Below the pieces are notes generated by a model. That model worked only from the letters and a program-made list of their open reading frames with translations, had not been told where the DNA came from and did no database searches. From Psychromonas antarctica (GTDB taxonomy: Bacteria; Pseudomonadota; Gammaproteobacteria; Enterobacterales; Psychromonadaceae), in contig NZ_JAHNZV010000010.1 of the NCBI RefSeq assembly GCF_022267535.1, forward strand, positions 1 to 64,000: a DNA stretch of 64,000 bases, read 5' to 3'. Each line of letters opens with the position of its first letter. The first letter of the stretch is position 1. The position numbers and the translations under genes were made by a program. Shown here piece after piece: positions 8,335 through 17,546 of this stretch.

Positions 8335-11325
8335 ATGGAAGTTGGTTCTCGTAAAATACTCTTTTTTTCTATTCCTGTAACGTTGCTTATAATGGCGATC
8401 GTTTACTATTCATTTCACACCGGACGCGAGATAGCAAAACGCTACTCTCCTTTGGTTGACGCGGCTATGGAAGTTAAGCTTGAAGCGACTACTGCACATC
8501 TATGGTTTGAAGAGGCTATTAGTGGTGATCGAACACTTGATATCGAGGAAATATGGGCTCATCTTGATCAGTCAGAATGGTATGCTCATGCGATGCTTGA
8601 TGGAGGTGAGAATCAGGAAGGCACTTTTTTAGCCCTAAACTCTCCCCATTTACGGCTCAAAATTGAAGAAACGATACGTGGTCTGCATTACTTCCGCCAA
8701 ATTGCTCAACAACGATGGAATGCGCAATCAACATCAGGCATTGGTTCTGCACTCGATCAGCGATTTGACCAAGCATTTTTAGAGTTTATCCTTGCTGCGG
8801 ATGACGTTGAAACCACCTTACAGAAAGTCATCATTAACGATCTGCAAACGTTTAACTTCATGGAACAATTGCTAATGGGCTTTATCCTTATGTTAGGCAT
8901 CGTCATTGCAGGTTTATTGCTTCGCTATAACGCTAACATAAACAAAAATATACGGGCCTTACATAAACAAGAAGAAAACCTGCGGATCACCCTAAATTCT
9001 ATCGGTGATGCCGTCATTGTGACAGATACAGAGGGTGTCGTTACTTACATAAACCCAGTGGCTATAAAACTGACTGGCTGGACATCTGTGCAAGCGATAG
9101 GAGCACCTTTAGCTAAGGTTTTTAATATTGTTCATGCTCATACACTCGAACCGGTCAATAATCAGGTAAAAAAAGTACTCGAAACAGGCTTAATCGTCGG
9201 GCTTGCCAATCACACTATGCTTATTGCTAGAGATGGCTCTGAATACCAAATAGCAGACTCCGGTTCGCCTATTCGTAATCCTGCTGGTGAGATCAGTGGT
9301 GTTGTGTTGGTCTTCCGCGATGTCAGCGAAGAATACACGTTACTCACAGAGTTACAATCAAGTCAGGCATTGATAAAAACATTGTTAAATACCGTGCCCG
9401 ATATGATTTGGTTAAAAGATGTAAAAGGTGTTTATCTTACCTGCAACTCTAAATTCGAACGAATGTATGGCGCTCAAGAAAATGAGATTGTGGGTAAGAC
9501 GGATCATGATTTTATAGACAAAGAGCTTGCTGATTTTTTCCAAGAAAATGATAAAAAAGCATTAATCGCGGGTGAAGCGACTGTGAATGAAGAATTACTT
9601 ACTTTTGCTGATGACGGCCACATCGAGTTGGTCGAAACGATCAAAACACCGATGACTGATAATAAGGGCAACTTAATCGGCATATTAGGTATTGCCAGAG
9701 ATGTTACCAGTTATAAAGAATCTTTGGCGCAACTTAAAGAAAGTGAGTCGAGGCTAAAAGAGGCACAAATTTATGCGAAAATAGGTTATTGGGAGCTGCT
9801 AGCTGATCAGAAAACAGGGATCTGGTCGGAGCAAATGTATGCTTTGTTTGGACTCGTTCAAGAATCTAAAGCGGGCCCAGAAACATTATGTGAGGTGATG
9901 AATAAGGGGGATTTTCCAACTTTTTCGGCATCAGTTAAAGCATGCTTTTCTAGTGGCCATGAGCACCATGTCGAATATCGAATCACTCGACCCAGTGATG
10001 GTGAAGAACGTTGGATAGAGTGTCGAGGAAAAGTGATAGCTGATAGCGATGGCAAAGCGCAAAAAATATCTGGTTTTATCCAAGACATTACGGACCGAAA
10101 AAATGCACAACAGACTTTACGGCAAAGTGAAGCTACCATCCGTAATAAGCTAAAAGTGATATTAGAGCCCGATGCTAAAATCGATGCATTAGAGCTATCC
10201 GACATCATAGATGCGCAAGCGCTTCAATCTCTGATGGATGATTTTTATAATCTTACCGGCATGTTAGGTGCGATATTGGATCTCCACGGCAATATTTTAG
10301 TCGCGGTGGGGTGGCAAGATATTTGTACTCAATTTCATCGTTGTCATCCGGAGACGCGAAAAAAATGTATTGAAAGTGATACGCTTCTTACACATGGTGT
10401 GGCGCATGGGGCATTTAAGGAATACAACTGCAAAAACAACATGTGGGAAATGGTCACACCTATCGTTATAGGAGGCAAGCATATCGGTAATGTTTTCATT
10501 GGCCAGTTCTTTTATAAAGATAAAGTCCCGGATGTTGAGCTATTTCGAAAGCAAGCAAAGACTTATGGCTTTGATGAACAAGCGTATCTTGCCGCACTCG
10601 ATAGGGTACCTCGATTTACCCGCGATGAGGTAGCTAATGGAATGCATTTCTATACCAAACTTACCGATATTATTTCAGTGTCGAGTCTCAGTGCGATTAA
10701 ACAATCAAGGTTGCTTAGTGAGCGCGAACGTGAAGAAAAAATTCTCAAAAAAAGTTTTGAGGGGGCGATTCAATCTATCGCAATGGTGGTAGAAGCTCGC
10801 GATCCTTACACCGCTGGGCACCAAGTCCGTGTCGCCAATATAGCAGTGCTTATCGCGACTGAAATGGGTTTACAACCAATGCAAATTGATGGCATTCGTT
10901 GGGGGGCAATGATTCATGATATTGGGAAAATTAATATACCGGCTGAAATTTTGAGTAAGCCAACCAAGCTAACAGAACTTGAATATGAACTTATCAAAGA
11001 GCACGCTCAAGTAGGCTACAATATTATGAAAACGGTTGATTTCCCTTGGCCGATTGCCGATATTGCGCATCAACATCACGAGCGTGTGGATGGTTCAGGA
11101 TACCCTCAAGGTTTAAAAGGTAGTGAGATATGCATTGAAGCTCGTATTGTTGCCGTGGCCGATGTTGTTGAAGCGATAGGCTCTCACCGTCCATATCGTG
11201 CCGCTTTAGGCCTACAAGTCGCTATGGATGAAATTAAATCTAAGCGTGGAACGGGCTTTGACGCAACAGTCGTTGATGCATGTATTAAGGTATCTGAAGC
11301 AGTTAAACTGGTTTTAAATGGTTAA
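8335..11325 (+). CDS. Membrane sensor with PAS, PocR and HD-GYP domains (cyclic di-GMP phosphodiesterase)
   Basis: 996 codons. A transmembrane helix near residues 8-27 and another near 180-197 enclose a periplasmic sensor segment. Three PAS modules follow (about 215-335, 345-470 and 475-590). The first begins ENLRITLNSIGDAVIVTDTEG and the second has WLKDVKGVYLTCNSKFERMYG. A PocR-type ligand-binding domain follows (about 615-735), with the Cys-rich CHPETRKKCIESD and YNCKNNMWEMVTPIVIGGKHIGN. The HD-GYP domain ends the protein, with His861-Asp862 in GAMIHDIGKI, HHERVDGSGYP (GYP at 922-924) and the ADVVEAI region. It hydrolyses c-di-GMP and links an external or small-molecule signal to motility and biofilm choice. 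Monocistronic. Confidence 0.9.
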   Translation: MEVGSRKILFFSIPVTLLIMAIVYYSFHTGREIAKRYSPLVDAAMEVKLEATTAHLWFEEAISGDRTLDIEEIWAHLDQSEWYAHAMLDGGENQEGTFLALNSPHLRLKIEETIRGLHYFRQIAQQRWNAQSTSGIGSALDQRFDQAFLEFILAADDVETTLQKVIINDLQTFNFMEQLLMGFILMLGIVIAGLLLRYNANINKNIRALHKQEENLRITLNSIGDAVIVTDTEGVVTYINPVAIKLTGWTSVQAIGAPLAKVFNIVHAHTLEPVNNQVKKVLETGLIVGLANHTMLIARDGSEYQIADSGSPIRNPAGEISGVVLVFRDVSEEYTLLTELQSSQALIKTLLNTVPDMIWLKDVKGVYLTCNSKFERMYGAQENEIVGKTDHDFIDKELADFFQENDKKALIAGEATVNEELLTFADDGHIELVETIKTPMTDNKGNLIGILGIARDVTSYKESLAQLKESESRLKEAQIYAKIGYWELLADQKTGIWSEQMYALFGLVQESKAGPETLCEVMNKGDFPTFSASVKACFSSGHEHHVEYRITRPSDGEERWIECRGKVIADSDGKAQKISGFIQDITDRKNAQQTLRQSEATIRNKLKVILEPDAKIDALELSDIIDAQALQSLMDDFYNLTGMLGAILDLHGNILVAVGWQDICTQFHRCHPETRKKCIESDTLLTHGVAHGAFKEYNCKNNMWEMVTPIVIGGKHIGNVFIGQFFYKDKVPDVELFRKQAKTYGFDEQAYLAALDRVPRFTRDEVANGMHFYTKLTDIISVSSLSAIKQSRLLSEREREEKILKKSFEGAIQSIAMVVEARDPYTAGHQVRVANIAVLIATEMGLQPMQIDGIRWGAMIHDIGKINIPAEILSKPTKLTELEYELIKEHAQVGYNIMKTVDFPWPIADIAHQHHERVDGSGYPQGLKGSEICIEARIVAVADVVEAIGSHRPYRAALGLQVAMDEIKSKRGTGFDATVVDACIKVSEAVKLVLNG

Positions 11326-11331
11326 ATCGAA

Positions 11332-12492
11332 TCAGTTTGTATGTGTTTCTTGAAACCTTATCGGGATCCGTTGAGCTCGTCTATAAGTAACATAAGCCAA
11401 CGTACCCCAGACAAACACCTGCAGCCAAAGCAGTTGCCATTGAGGCATTATTTGTGAAAAATCAGCGCCCATTTGATTGACGGCTAAAAAACCTTGAATC
11501 GCAGGCGTGCAAGGAAACAGATTGCTCAGCCAGATCATCGGTAGTGGTAGACTTTCAAGCGGCCAGATAAAACCGGCGCTAAAGATAAGCGGCATCGAGC
11601 TGATTAGAACAACAAAGGTAACTAGCTCTCTTCTTGGTAGTAGCGCCCCTAGAAAAATACCGATAAAAGTACTACAAAGCAGCAAGGGGGCGAGTAAAGC
11701 CAATATAATTAGCGGTGAAGCAAGCTTGTTAATACCATAAAAATCGAAACTAAAGCCAAAGTAGTAGCTTGCCATCAGGTAATAAATCGCGACAAAAACT
11801 AAACTTCTGATCGTTATTATCGTTAATGCGGAATGCTTGTTCCAATAGCCATCAATTAATTTTTCCGTACAACCTAATAGACCTGCGCCCATAATAAGCG
11901 TCTGCTGCAGGATAAGCACGAAGACCGCAGGCACCACATAGCTAACATAACCGAGCGTGGGGTTAAAAGTGGGTTTCATATTCAGCTTAACTTGAGAATA
12001 TTGCTCTTTTGCTAAATCTAGCGGTATACCGTCCATCAGCAGCTTGGTGACTTTTACTTTCGCGGCTAATGTGCCACTGGCCTTGGCCAGACCTTCAGCG
12101 ATCGTGCCGTAAACCAGAAAATAAGATGCATCTCCGGAATAGGAAAGTGTCGGGCTTTTATCTAACAACAGATCGCGATAGAAGTGCTTAGGTATCAGTA
12201 AAATTCCACGCACATCTCCTTGCAGAAACTGCGCTTTTGCTTCACGGATAGAATGCGCCCGTTTGACTATTTTTACTTGCGGCGTCGCATCAACCATACG
12301 TTCAAGTTGATGGCTGGTCAGACTGCCGTCCAGATTGACAACGGTTATCTCCTGCTCTCTGGGAATCTGCTCAGCGTAAGGCAAAGGGTATAAAAATGAA
12401 TAGAAGATCACGCCGCCAAATATGGTCAAGGTGATAACCGGATTTGTAAAGATAGCTTTAAGTTCTTTTTTTACTAACTCAAATGCTTTCAT
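11332..12492 (-). CDS. ABC-2-type membrane permease, second of a pair
   Basis: 386 codons. It has an N-terminal membrane helix (about 18-35), a large external domain of about 130 residues, and then five or six C-terminal helices from about residue 185. This is the ABC-2 / YhhJ-YbhR layout used for drug or macromolecule export. It overlaps the upstream permease by 14 bp and is the last gene of the operon. It converges on the HD-GYP gene with a 6-bp gap. No ATP-binding subunit is encoded in the operon. The transporter may use an ATPase encoded elsewhere or may belong to the ABC-2-like proteins that work without one. Confidence 0.85.
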   Translation of the reverse strand: MKAFELVKKELKAIFTNPVITLTIFGGVIFYSFLYPLPYAEQIPREQEITVVNLDGSLTSHQLERMVDATPQVKIVKRAHSIREAKAQFLQGDVRGILLIPKHFYRDLLLDKSPTLSYSGDASYFLVYGTIAEGLAKASGTLAAKVKVTKLLMDGIPLDLAKEQYSQVKLNMKPTFNPTLGYVSYVVPAVFVLILQQTLIMGAGLLGCTEKLIDGYWNKHSALTIITIRSLVFVAIYYLMASYYFGFSFDFYGINKLASPLIILALLAPLLLCSTFIGIFLGALLPRRELVTFVVLISSMPLIFSAGFIWPLESLPLPMIWLSNLFPCTPAIQGFLAVNQMGADFSQIMPQWQLLWLQVFVWGTLAYVTYRRAQRIPIRFQETHTN

Positions 12493-13636
12493 GATTCACT
12501 TCCAATTTTTTAAGGTGCTTTTTAATGAGTAATAAGATTAAAAGCAAAGGAATTAAGTATCCCAACATAGGCGGCGTAAAGCGGTAAATTGTCACCCACG
12601 CTGTCGCGCCATAACTGACCTGACTGATTTGCGCTTCGATATAATGGCTTATCGGCAGTAATCCGCGCCACATTTCAGCAAGTCTGTTCATATTGATAAC
12701 CGGGAAGGTGACCCCCATAAAAGCAAAGCTGGGAGCGGTAAATCCGGCGGCAAAACTCATGGCTCTGGCGGGATCGAGTGTTAAAAAGAAAAAGAAATTG
12801 CCTATAATCATACAGGCAATTACCGTCACTAACTGGGCAAAAATCAGTGGCAACAAGCTTCCTTCCATCGGCCAGCCAAGGCAGGTATAAAAGAAGATTA
12901 GAAAAGCAACACCCTGAGTGAGGAAAATGGGTAGGTAGAATCCCCCCATTACCAGTAAATTCTTTAGCGGTTTTTCTCCCACCATTTTTTTCAGGCCGTA
13001 AACACGATAATTGGCAGCTAAAAACAGTATGGTAGAGACCACAATCACGATTTGCCACAGGGCTGGTACGATTGCGGAAACGAGAAACTGGGCATAGTTG
13101 GAATTTTTATTAAACAGCGGTATTATCTGACTGCGAATAGGCACTGTTTTTGCGAATGCGTTTAATGCCGTGCTGTTACCTTTTGTCAGCTGTTTGATTG
13201 CACCAACCTGAGCATTGAAAGCGCCGTGAGCCTGTTGCGCCGCACTGTTGATCAGTTTACCCACCAGAATAAACTGGCTGTTATAAAAAACGCTTACCTT
13301 GGGTGGCTTGCCAATATAGATGTCTCGGTCAAAGTTTTTAGGAATGATCATATAGGCATATATCTTATTACCGATAAAGGCATTTTTTGCAGCTGAAATA
13401 TCACTGAAAGTATGATCAACCTTCAACGCAGAGGTTGCATCAAATTCTCGAACCAACTGCCTTGATAAAACACTGCGCTGCAGATCGACCACACCAACTG
13501 GCAAGTCTCGGACTATTGCTTGTGAAAAAATCCACCAGATCGACAGTGCGAGCAATATCGGGATCCAGGTAAGACTCGACAATAGCCATTTGTCATTGTT
13601 GAGCAGATGCCACTGAGAAATTTTAAAGTCAGTCAT
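12479..13636 (-). CDS. ABC-2-type membrane permease, first of a pair
   Basis: 385 codons. Same architecture as the next gene: an N-terminal helix (about 20-40), an external domain, and five C-terminal helices (from about residue 180). The two are similar in plan (DLPVGVVDLQRSVLSRQLVRE here against ITVVNLDGSLTSHQLERM in its partner), indicating an ancient duplication to form a heterodimeric pore. It starts 3 bp after the HlyD-family gene and overlaps the second permease, so the genes are translationally coupled. Substrate unknown. Confidence 0.85.
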   Translation of the reverse strand: MTDFKISQWHLLNNDKWLLSSLTWIPILLALSIWWIFSQAIVRDLPVGVVDLQRSVLSRQLVREFDATSALKVDHTFSDISAAKNAFIGNKIYAYMIIPKNFDRDIYIGKPPKVSVFYNSQFILVGKLINSAAQQAHGAFNAQVGAIKQLTKGNSTALNAFAKTVPIRSQIIPLFNKNSNYAQFLVSAIVPALWQIVIVVSTILFLAANYRVYGLKKMVGEKPLKNLLVMGGFYLPIFLTQGVAFLIFFYTCLGWPMEGSLLPLIFAQLVTVIACMIIGNFFFFLTLDPARAMSFAAGFTAPSFAFMGVTFPVINMNRLAEMWRGLLPISHYIEAQISQVSYGATAWVTIYRFTPPMLGYLIPLLLILLLIKKHLKKLEVNHESI

Positions 13637-13639
13637 CAG

Positions 13640-14617
13640 TTATAGCTCAATTGCCACGCTCATACCGACTCGTAACTTATCGGAGAGGTTTACCGGTCTG
13701 GCTTCTACTTCAAATGTTCTTAGATCGAACCCTTTCGAGGCATCCGTCGAGCGCCAGGTAGCAAAATTCCCCATCACTGATATGTAAGTAACTTCAAACT
13801 CAATCTGTTTATCAAGGGCGGGCAGATAGGCGCTAAACTTTTTGCCTTTGGGAAAATGCTCAAGCAGATCTTCTCTTACATTAAAAATAGCCCAGGCATC
13901 CTGCATATCAATCACTGTCACAACCGGAAAGCCTTGCGGTGCAAGTTCACCGTCATGTAACAGCACCTGAGAAACTTCACCATTAAACCCGCTTGTTATT
14001 TTAGTATCTTTTGCATAGGCCTTGACCTCAGCAACCGCGCCTTCAGCCATGCGCACTTTTTCTGCCGCTGCACGCTTGGTTTCAGTGCGAGCGCCTTCTT
14101 TGGCCATTGTGTACATTTGAAAAGCTGCGCTTTGTGTATATTTAGCCGCTTGCCACTGGGTCTGTGCTTCGTCGCGTTTTTGTTCCGATACAACACCATC
14201 TTGGTATAGGTTATTGACTCGTTGATAAGTTTTTTCCATTAAATTTGCGGCTGCTTTTGCTTTGTTCCATTGGTCTTTCGCCGCGTTAATTTGTTGTGTT
14301 CGCGCACCATTTTTAGCCTGCCTATTCATTGCACCTGCAGCTTCTTTGTTCGCAATCGCTTGTTCAAGTTTGGCGTCAATTTCTGGGCTATAGAGAGTGA
14401 AAATGGGATCGCCTTTTTGAACAATATCGCCTTTTTCGACCATTACCTGTTCAATTCTGCCCGCGACTTTAGAAGAAATGCTGTACTGCTGTGCTTCAAT
14501 TTGTCCTTGCAGACGCATCGGTTTTGGTTGGTAAGCCTGATAAAAGCTGTAACCAACCCAGCCAACCAGCGCGGCTGCAATTAAAATAAAGAGTAGAGCT
14601 TTAAGGTGTTTCATCAT
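13640..14617 (-). CDS. HlyD-family periplasmic adaptor (membrane fusion protein)
   Basis: 325 codons. One N-terminal membrane helix (LLFILIAAALVGWVGYSFY), a split lipoyl domain (YSISSKVAGRIEQVMVEKGDIVQKGDPIFTLY and, after the hairpin, DTKITSGFNGEVSQVLLHDGELA), a long alpha-helical hairpin between them rich in Ala, Gln and Lys, then beta-barrel and membrane-proximal regions. It bridges the inner-membrane permeases to the TolC-like channel. The start ATG overlaps the TolC-family stop by 4 bp (ATGA), typical of coupling. Confidence 0.9.
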   Translation of the reverse strand: MMKHLKALLFILIAAALVGWVGYSFYQAYQPKPMRLQGQIEAQQYSISSKVAGRIEQVMVEKGDIVQKGDPIFTLYSPEIDAKLEQAIANKEAAGAMNRQAKNGARTQQINAAKDQWNKAKAAANLMEKTYQRVNNLYQDGVVSEQKRDEAQTQWQAAKYTQSAAFQMYTMAKEGARTETKRAAAEKVRMAEGAVAEVKAYAKDTKITSGFNGEVSQVLLHDGELAPQGFPVVTVIDMQDAWAIFNVREDLLEHFPKGKKFSAYLPALDKQIEFEVTYISVMGNFATWRSTDASKGFDLRTFEVEARPVNLSDKLRVGMSVAIEL

Positions 14618-16032
14618 TTATCCTCAGACTTACCGGGTTGAAAGGAGCTTGACTCATATTGAGTAAATGCAGACATGTCACTGCTTAGGGCAAGTAATTT
14701 AGTTAACGCAATAATATAATTAAAACTGGCTACTTGTTGTTGCGTTTTAATGCTTGCTAAATAAAGCTCCGCATCTATTACATCCAGAGAGGTTGACAGC
14801 CCCTGATTAAAGGCTTTTTTACGTAATTTTAAGTTTTCCACGGCTAACGCTAGGCTTGAATCGAGGCCTTGAACTTCTTCAATTGCCTGTTGTGCACCAA
14901 AATATATTTTTTCAACTAGCACGGTAAGATCTTGTTTCGCCTGTTGACGTAAATGACGTACTTGCAGAACAGCGCTATGCGCCGCCTGAATGGTATGAGA
15001 ACGGCCGGTATTTTCAAAAAGAGGCACGCTGATACCAACCCCAATAAACCAATCCGGTGTGACTTCGCTTGTTAATGAATCATCTTCATAAAGTACGTAA
15101 TCGCCATAAAGATATACTTCAGGATAATACTTTCCTTTTTCTGCTTTTACTGAACTTTCCGCCTGCTTATCTTTTGCATTTAAAATATCGAGACCGGGAT
15201 AAGTCGCCAATGTTTGTTCGGTAAAGGCTGCAAGTGAGGGAAGGGAACGATTAATAAAGAGAGTGCTTTGTGGAATGACTTTATCTTTTTGGTTGAGAAT
15301 TTCTGTTAATGCGGAAGTGGCGATATCGACATCTCTTTGCGATTTTTTTCTATCAACGACGGCTTTCGCCAGTGATGCTTGGGCTTGCAGACGTTCCACT
15401 TTAGCTATCTGCCCTTGCTGCTCTAACTTTAGGGCAAAATCGCGATGCTGGGTCAGTCCTTTTTCAACGGATTGACGAGTCCTTAGTACCTGTTTCGCCA
15501 GCACCACACTAAAGTAATATTTGCTGAGATCTTGATAACGCACTTGCGTTTCCATTTTTAGCCGCGCAATGGCCTCATCTGCTTTGCCAGATGCATAGGA
15601 TTGTGCCGCGCTAATTCTTCCGCCAGTATAAATAGGCCATATTGCTCGGATAGAAGAATTAAACATATCTTTTTCTGCCATTGTCGACCTGACAGGCAGT
15701 AATCCCATTAACGTTTCCCCGCCTTCAACGGATAAGCCTGATGTATCTAAATGCTCACTTAATTGATCGCCAGAGAGGGTGATATCATCATCTAAGCGAG
15801 TGTAATTTGCACCCAGAGTCACGGAAGGATAGTTTAAAGACTCACTGGCTTTTTGTAATTGCTGATAGCGTTCAACATTTGCCCGTTCGGCTGCGATCGA
15901 ATTGTTCTTTTTTTGCAGCAGCGTCCATGAGTCGGTAAAGCTTATCTGTTGTGCATTCACCGGAAATACTATTATTAAAGAGATAGTAGCAACCAGCAGT
16001 TTATATCTTTGTTTATTAAACATTACAGACAA
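14614..16032 (-). CDS. TolC-family outer-membrane efflux protein
   Basis: 472 codons with a signal peptide (residues about 1-27, KLLVATISLIIVFPVNAQ). Two OEP repeats of long coiled helices flank beta segments. The motif LNYPSVTLGANYTRLDDD near residue 60-80 and a second repeat from about residue 275 (FTEQTLATYPGLDILNAKDK) are typical. It forms the trimeric exit duct for the operon's exporter. It is the first gene of the tripartite system; the reductase-like gene at 16067 ends 34 bp upstream on the same strand and may share its transcript. Confidence 0.9.
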   Translation of the reverse strand: MSVMFNKQRYKLLVATISLIIVFPVNAQQISFTDSWTLLQKKNNSIAAERANVERYQQLQKASESLNYPSVTLGANYTRLDDDITLSGDQLSEHLDTSGLSVEGGETLMGLLPVRSTMAEKDMFNSSIRAIWPIYTGGRISAAQSYASGKADEAIARLKMETQVRYQDLSKYYFSVVLAKQVLRTRQSVEKGLTQHRDFALKLEQQGQIAKVERLQAQASLAKAVVDRKKSQRDVDIATSALTEILNQKDKVIPQSTLFINRSLPSLAAFTEQTLATYPGLDILNAKDKQAESSVKAEKGKYYPEVYLYGDYVLYEDDSLTSEVTPDWFIGVGISVPLFENTGRSHTIQAAHSAVLQVRHLRQQAKQDLTVLVEKIYFGAQQAIEEVQGLDSSLALAVENLKLRKKAFNQGLSTSLDVIDAELYLASIKTQQQVASFNYIIALTKLLALSSDMSAFTQYESSSFQPGKSEDK

Positions 16033-16066
16033 CTCAATTATTGGTTAATTTTATTCAAGACCTCCG

Positions 16067-16816
16067 TTAACATTCCAGACTTGCACTGATAGAGGGGACC
16101 TTTATGCGATTATCTAACAGCCTCTGATCGTACTCAAAAGCTTCGCTGCTATTGATTAACCATTGTGCATTGTGGTGTTGATTTAATTTTTGAAGTAGCT
16201 CATAGAAGCTTAATTTTTCTTCCGTATTACTGTCAATATGGTACAAACCAGGCTCATTACGTTCAATTAACTGATAAATGATTTGTGCTGTGACACGAAT
16301 CAAAGAGCAAGCCGGAAACCATCGAGTGCTCGCCTCAATAGCATTATTTTGCTGCATTTGCTGATGGCAGTGTTCTAACATATTATTTCCACCCGCTGTT
16401 TCACCAATTTGCCAACCTAAGCGAGCAATCATTGCATCGGGATTATGTTGCCATATTCTATCTTCACAACGGATTTTATATTGTCCGTACTGCTCATTCG
16501 CAGTCCTGTCCCTGTCGATTGTAAAGGGACCATTAGGTTTATTGGCAAAAACCATGGCGGTACTGGTAAACAAATAAGGGATACTTTTCTGTTTTGTTTT
16601 TTCAGCCAACCAACCTGCCCATGATTCGCTCCCCATCGCTAGATGGCATACGGCATCAGGAGAATATTGATCAAAAAAGGCTGCGCTTTGTGTCGTGTTT
16701 TCTGGATCTGCGAGAGATCTATCCCAAGCAATAATATCCCATCCTTTATTTTTAAATAGATTGGCGACGACGGGGGCAACGGTGCCATTTAAGCCAGTAA
16801 TTAATAATCTTTTCAT
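16067..16816 (-). CDS. NAD(P)-dependent epimerase/reductase (RmlD-like extended SDR)
   Basis: 249 codons. The N-terminal Rossmann motif is MKRLLITGLNGTVAPVVANLF. It has the substrate-binding segment PYLFTSTAMVFAN and the catalytic YxxxK as YGQYK (about 133-137). It resembles dTDP-4-dehydrorhamnose reductase-like sugar-nucleotide enzymes but is shorter than RmlD (about 300), and its substrate is unknown. No sugar biosynthesis genes are nearby. It lies just upstream of the efflux operon on the same strand. Confidence 0.75.
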   Translation of the reverse strand: MKRLLITGLNGTVAPVVANLFKNKGWDIIAWDRSLADPENTTQSAAFFDQYSPDAVCHLAMGSESWAGWLAEKTKQKSIPYLFTSTAMVFANKPNGPFTIDRDRTANEQYGQYKIRCEDRIWQHNPDAMIARLGWQIGETAGGNNMLEHCHQQMQQNNAIEASTRWFPACSLIRVTAQIIYQLIERNEPGLYHIDSNTEEKLSFYELLQKLNQHHNAQWLINSSEAFEYDQRLLDNRIKVPSISASLEC

Positions 16817-17189
16817 GGTGAATCCTTAGGTGTTTTTGTTCTTATAACTGTTGATTATTAAACTACTTAATCACTTACTTTGAAACCTATGAATTAGAAA
16901 TAAGTAAAAAAGAGTTCTTATTGTCAGTGATAAGCTGATGGTTTATAACACTTAGCCACCTTAAAAGGCCCCTGAGTAAACTTCCTATAAAGGGTATGAG
17001 CAAGTTTTATTTTTATACTGAAGCGTTTCGAGTTGCAATATTTGGTAGCGGAAATGCATTCAAATTTAGTGTTGAGTAGCGACTGTGCAACCACTTGTTT
17101 TTTAACTAATTGAATTTTATGACTATTATCCTTGGCATGCTTGTTGCTCTATTTAGAGGTAATTAATTTGTAACTTGAAGGCATACATA
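16817..17189. other. Divergent intergenic region upstream of the ORP-like cluster
   Basis: 373 bp without a gene. It holds the sigma-54 promoter at 17133-17148. Enhancer sites for an activator would be expected between about 16950 and 17100, but I could not define a convincing palindrome there. Confidence 0.5.
17133..17148 (+). promoter_or_regulatory. Sigma-54 (-24/-12) promoter
   Basis: TGGCATGCTTGTTGCT matches the RpoN consensus TGGCACG-N4-TTGCW at all but one position. The invariant GG (17134-17135) and GC (17146-17147) are separated by exactly 10 bp. It lies 42 bp upstream of the ATG at 17190, placing the transcript start near 17159. Confidence 0.8.
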
Positions 17190-17546
17190 ATGAAAATAGC
17201 AATTTCAACCGCAGGTAATAATTTAGATGCACAAGTTGAACTACGTTTTGGACGGGCTAGTTCTTTTCTTCTTTTTGATACGGACACAAGAAACTTTTCA
17301 ATGTTAGATAATAGTGAGCAAGTTAATGCGATGCAAGGTGCAGGTATTAAAACGGCACAGAATATTGTTACGGCGGGCGCCGATGTGTTGATCAGTGGCC
17401 ATTGTGGACCTAAAGCGATGCAAGTACTGAATGCTAAAAATATAGCGGTTTATGTGACCGAAAAAAATGTAATTGGTACGGCTATTGCTAATTTACAAAA
17501 TGGATTATTAGAGCAAATTACGACACATGATGTTGCGGGACATTGA
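17190..17546 (+). CDS. NifX/MTH1175-like small protein (ORP-like)
   Basis: 118 codons from ATG 17190, chosen because GAAGG lies 10 bp upstream; a TTG at 17175 is also in frame. The family pattern is clear: MKIAISTAGNNLDAQVELRFGRASSFLLFD, then 'GAGIKTAQNIVTAGADVLISGHCGPKAMQVL'. It belongs to the dinitrogenase iron-molybdenum cofactor (NifX/NifB C-terminal) superfamily, which includes the orange protein (ORP) that binds a Mo-Cu-S cluster in sulfate reducers. No nitrogenase genes are present, so a nif role is unlikely. First gene of a sigma-54-driven five-gene unit; its stop overlaps the next start (TGATG). Confidence 0.85.
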   Translation: MKIAISTAGNNLDAQVELRFGRASSFLLFDTDTRNFSMLDNSEQVNAMQGAGIKTAQNIVTAGADVLISGHCGPKAMQVLNAKNIAVYVTEKNVIGTAIANLQNGLLEQITTHDVAGH

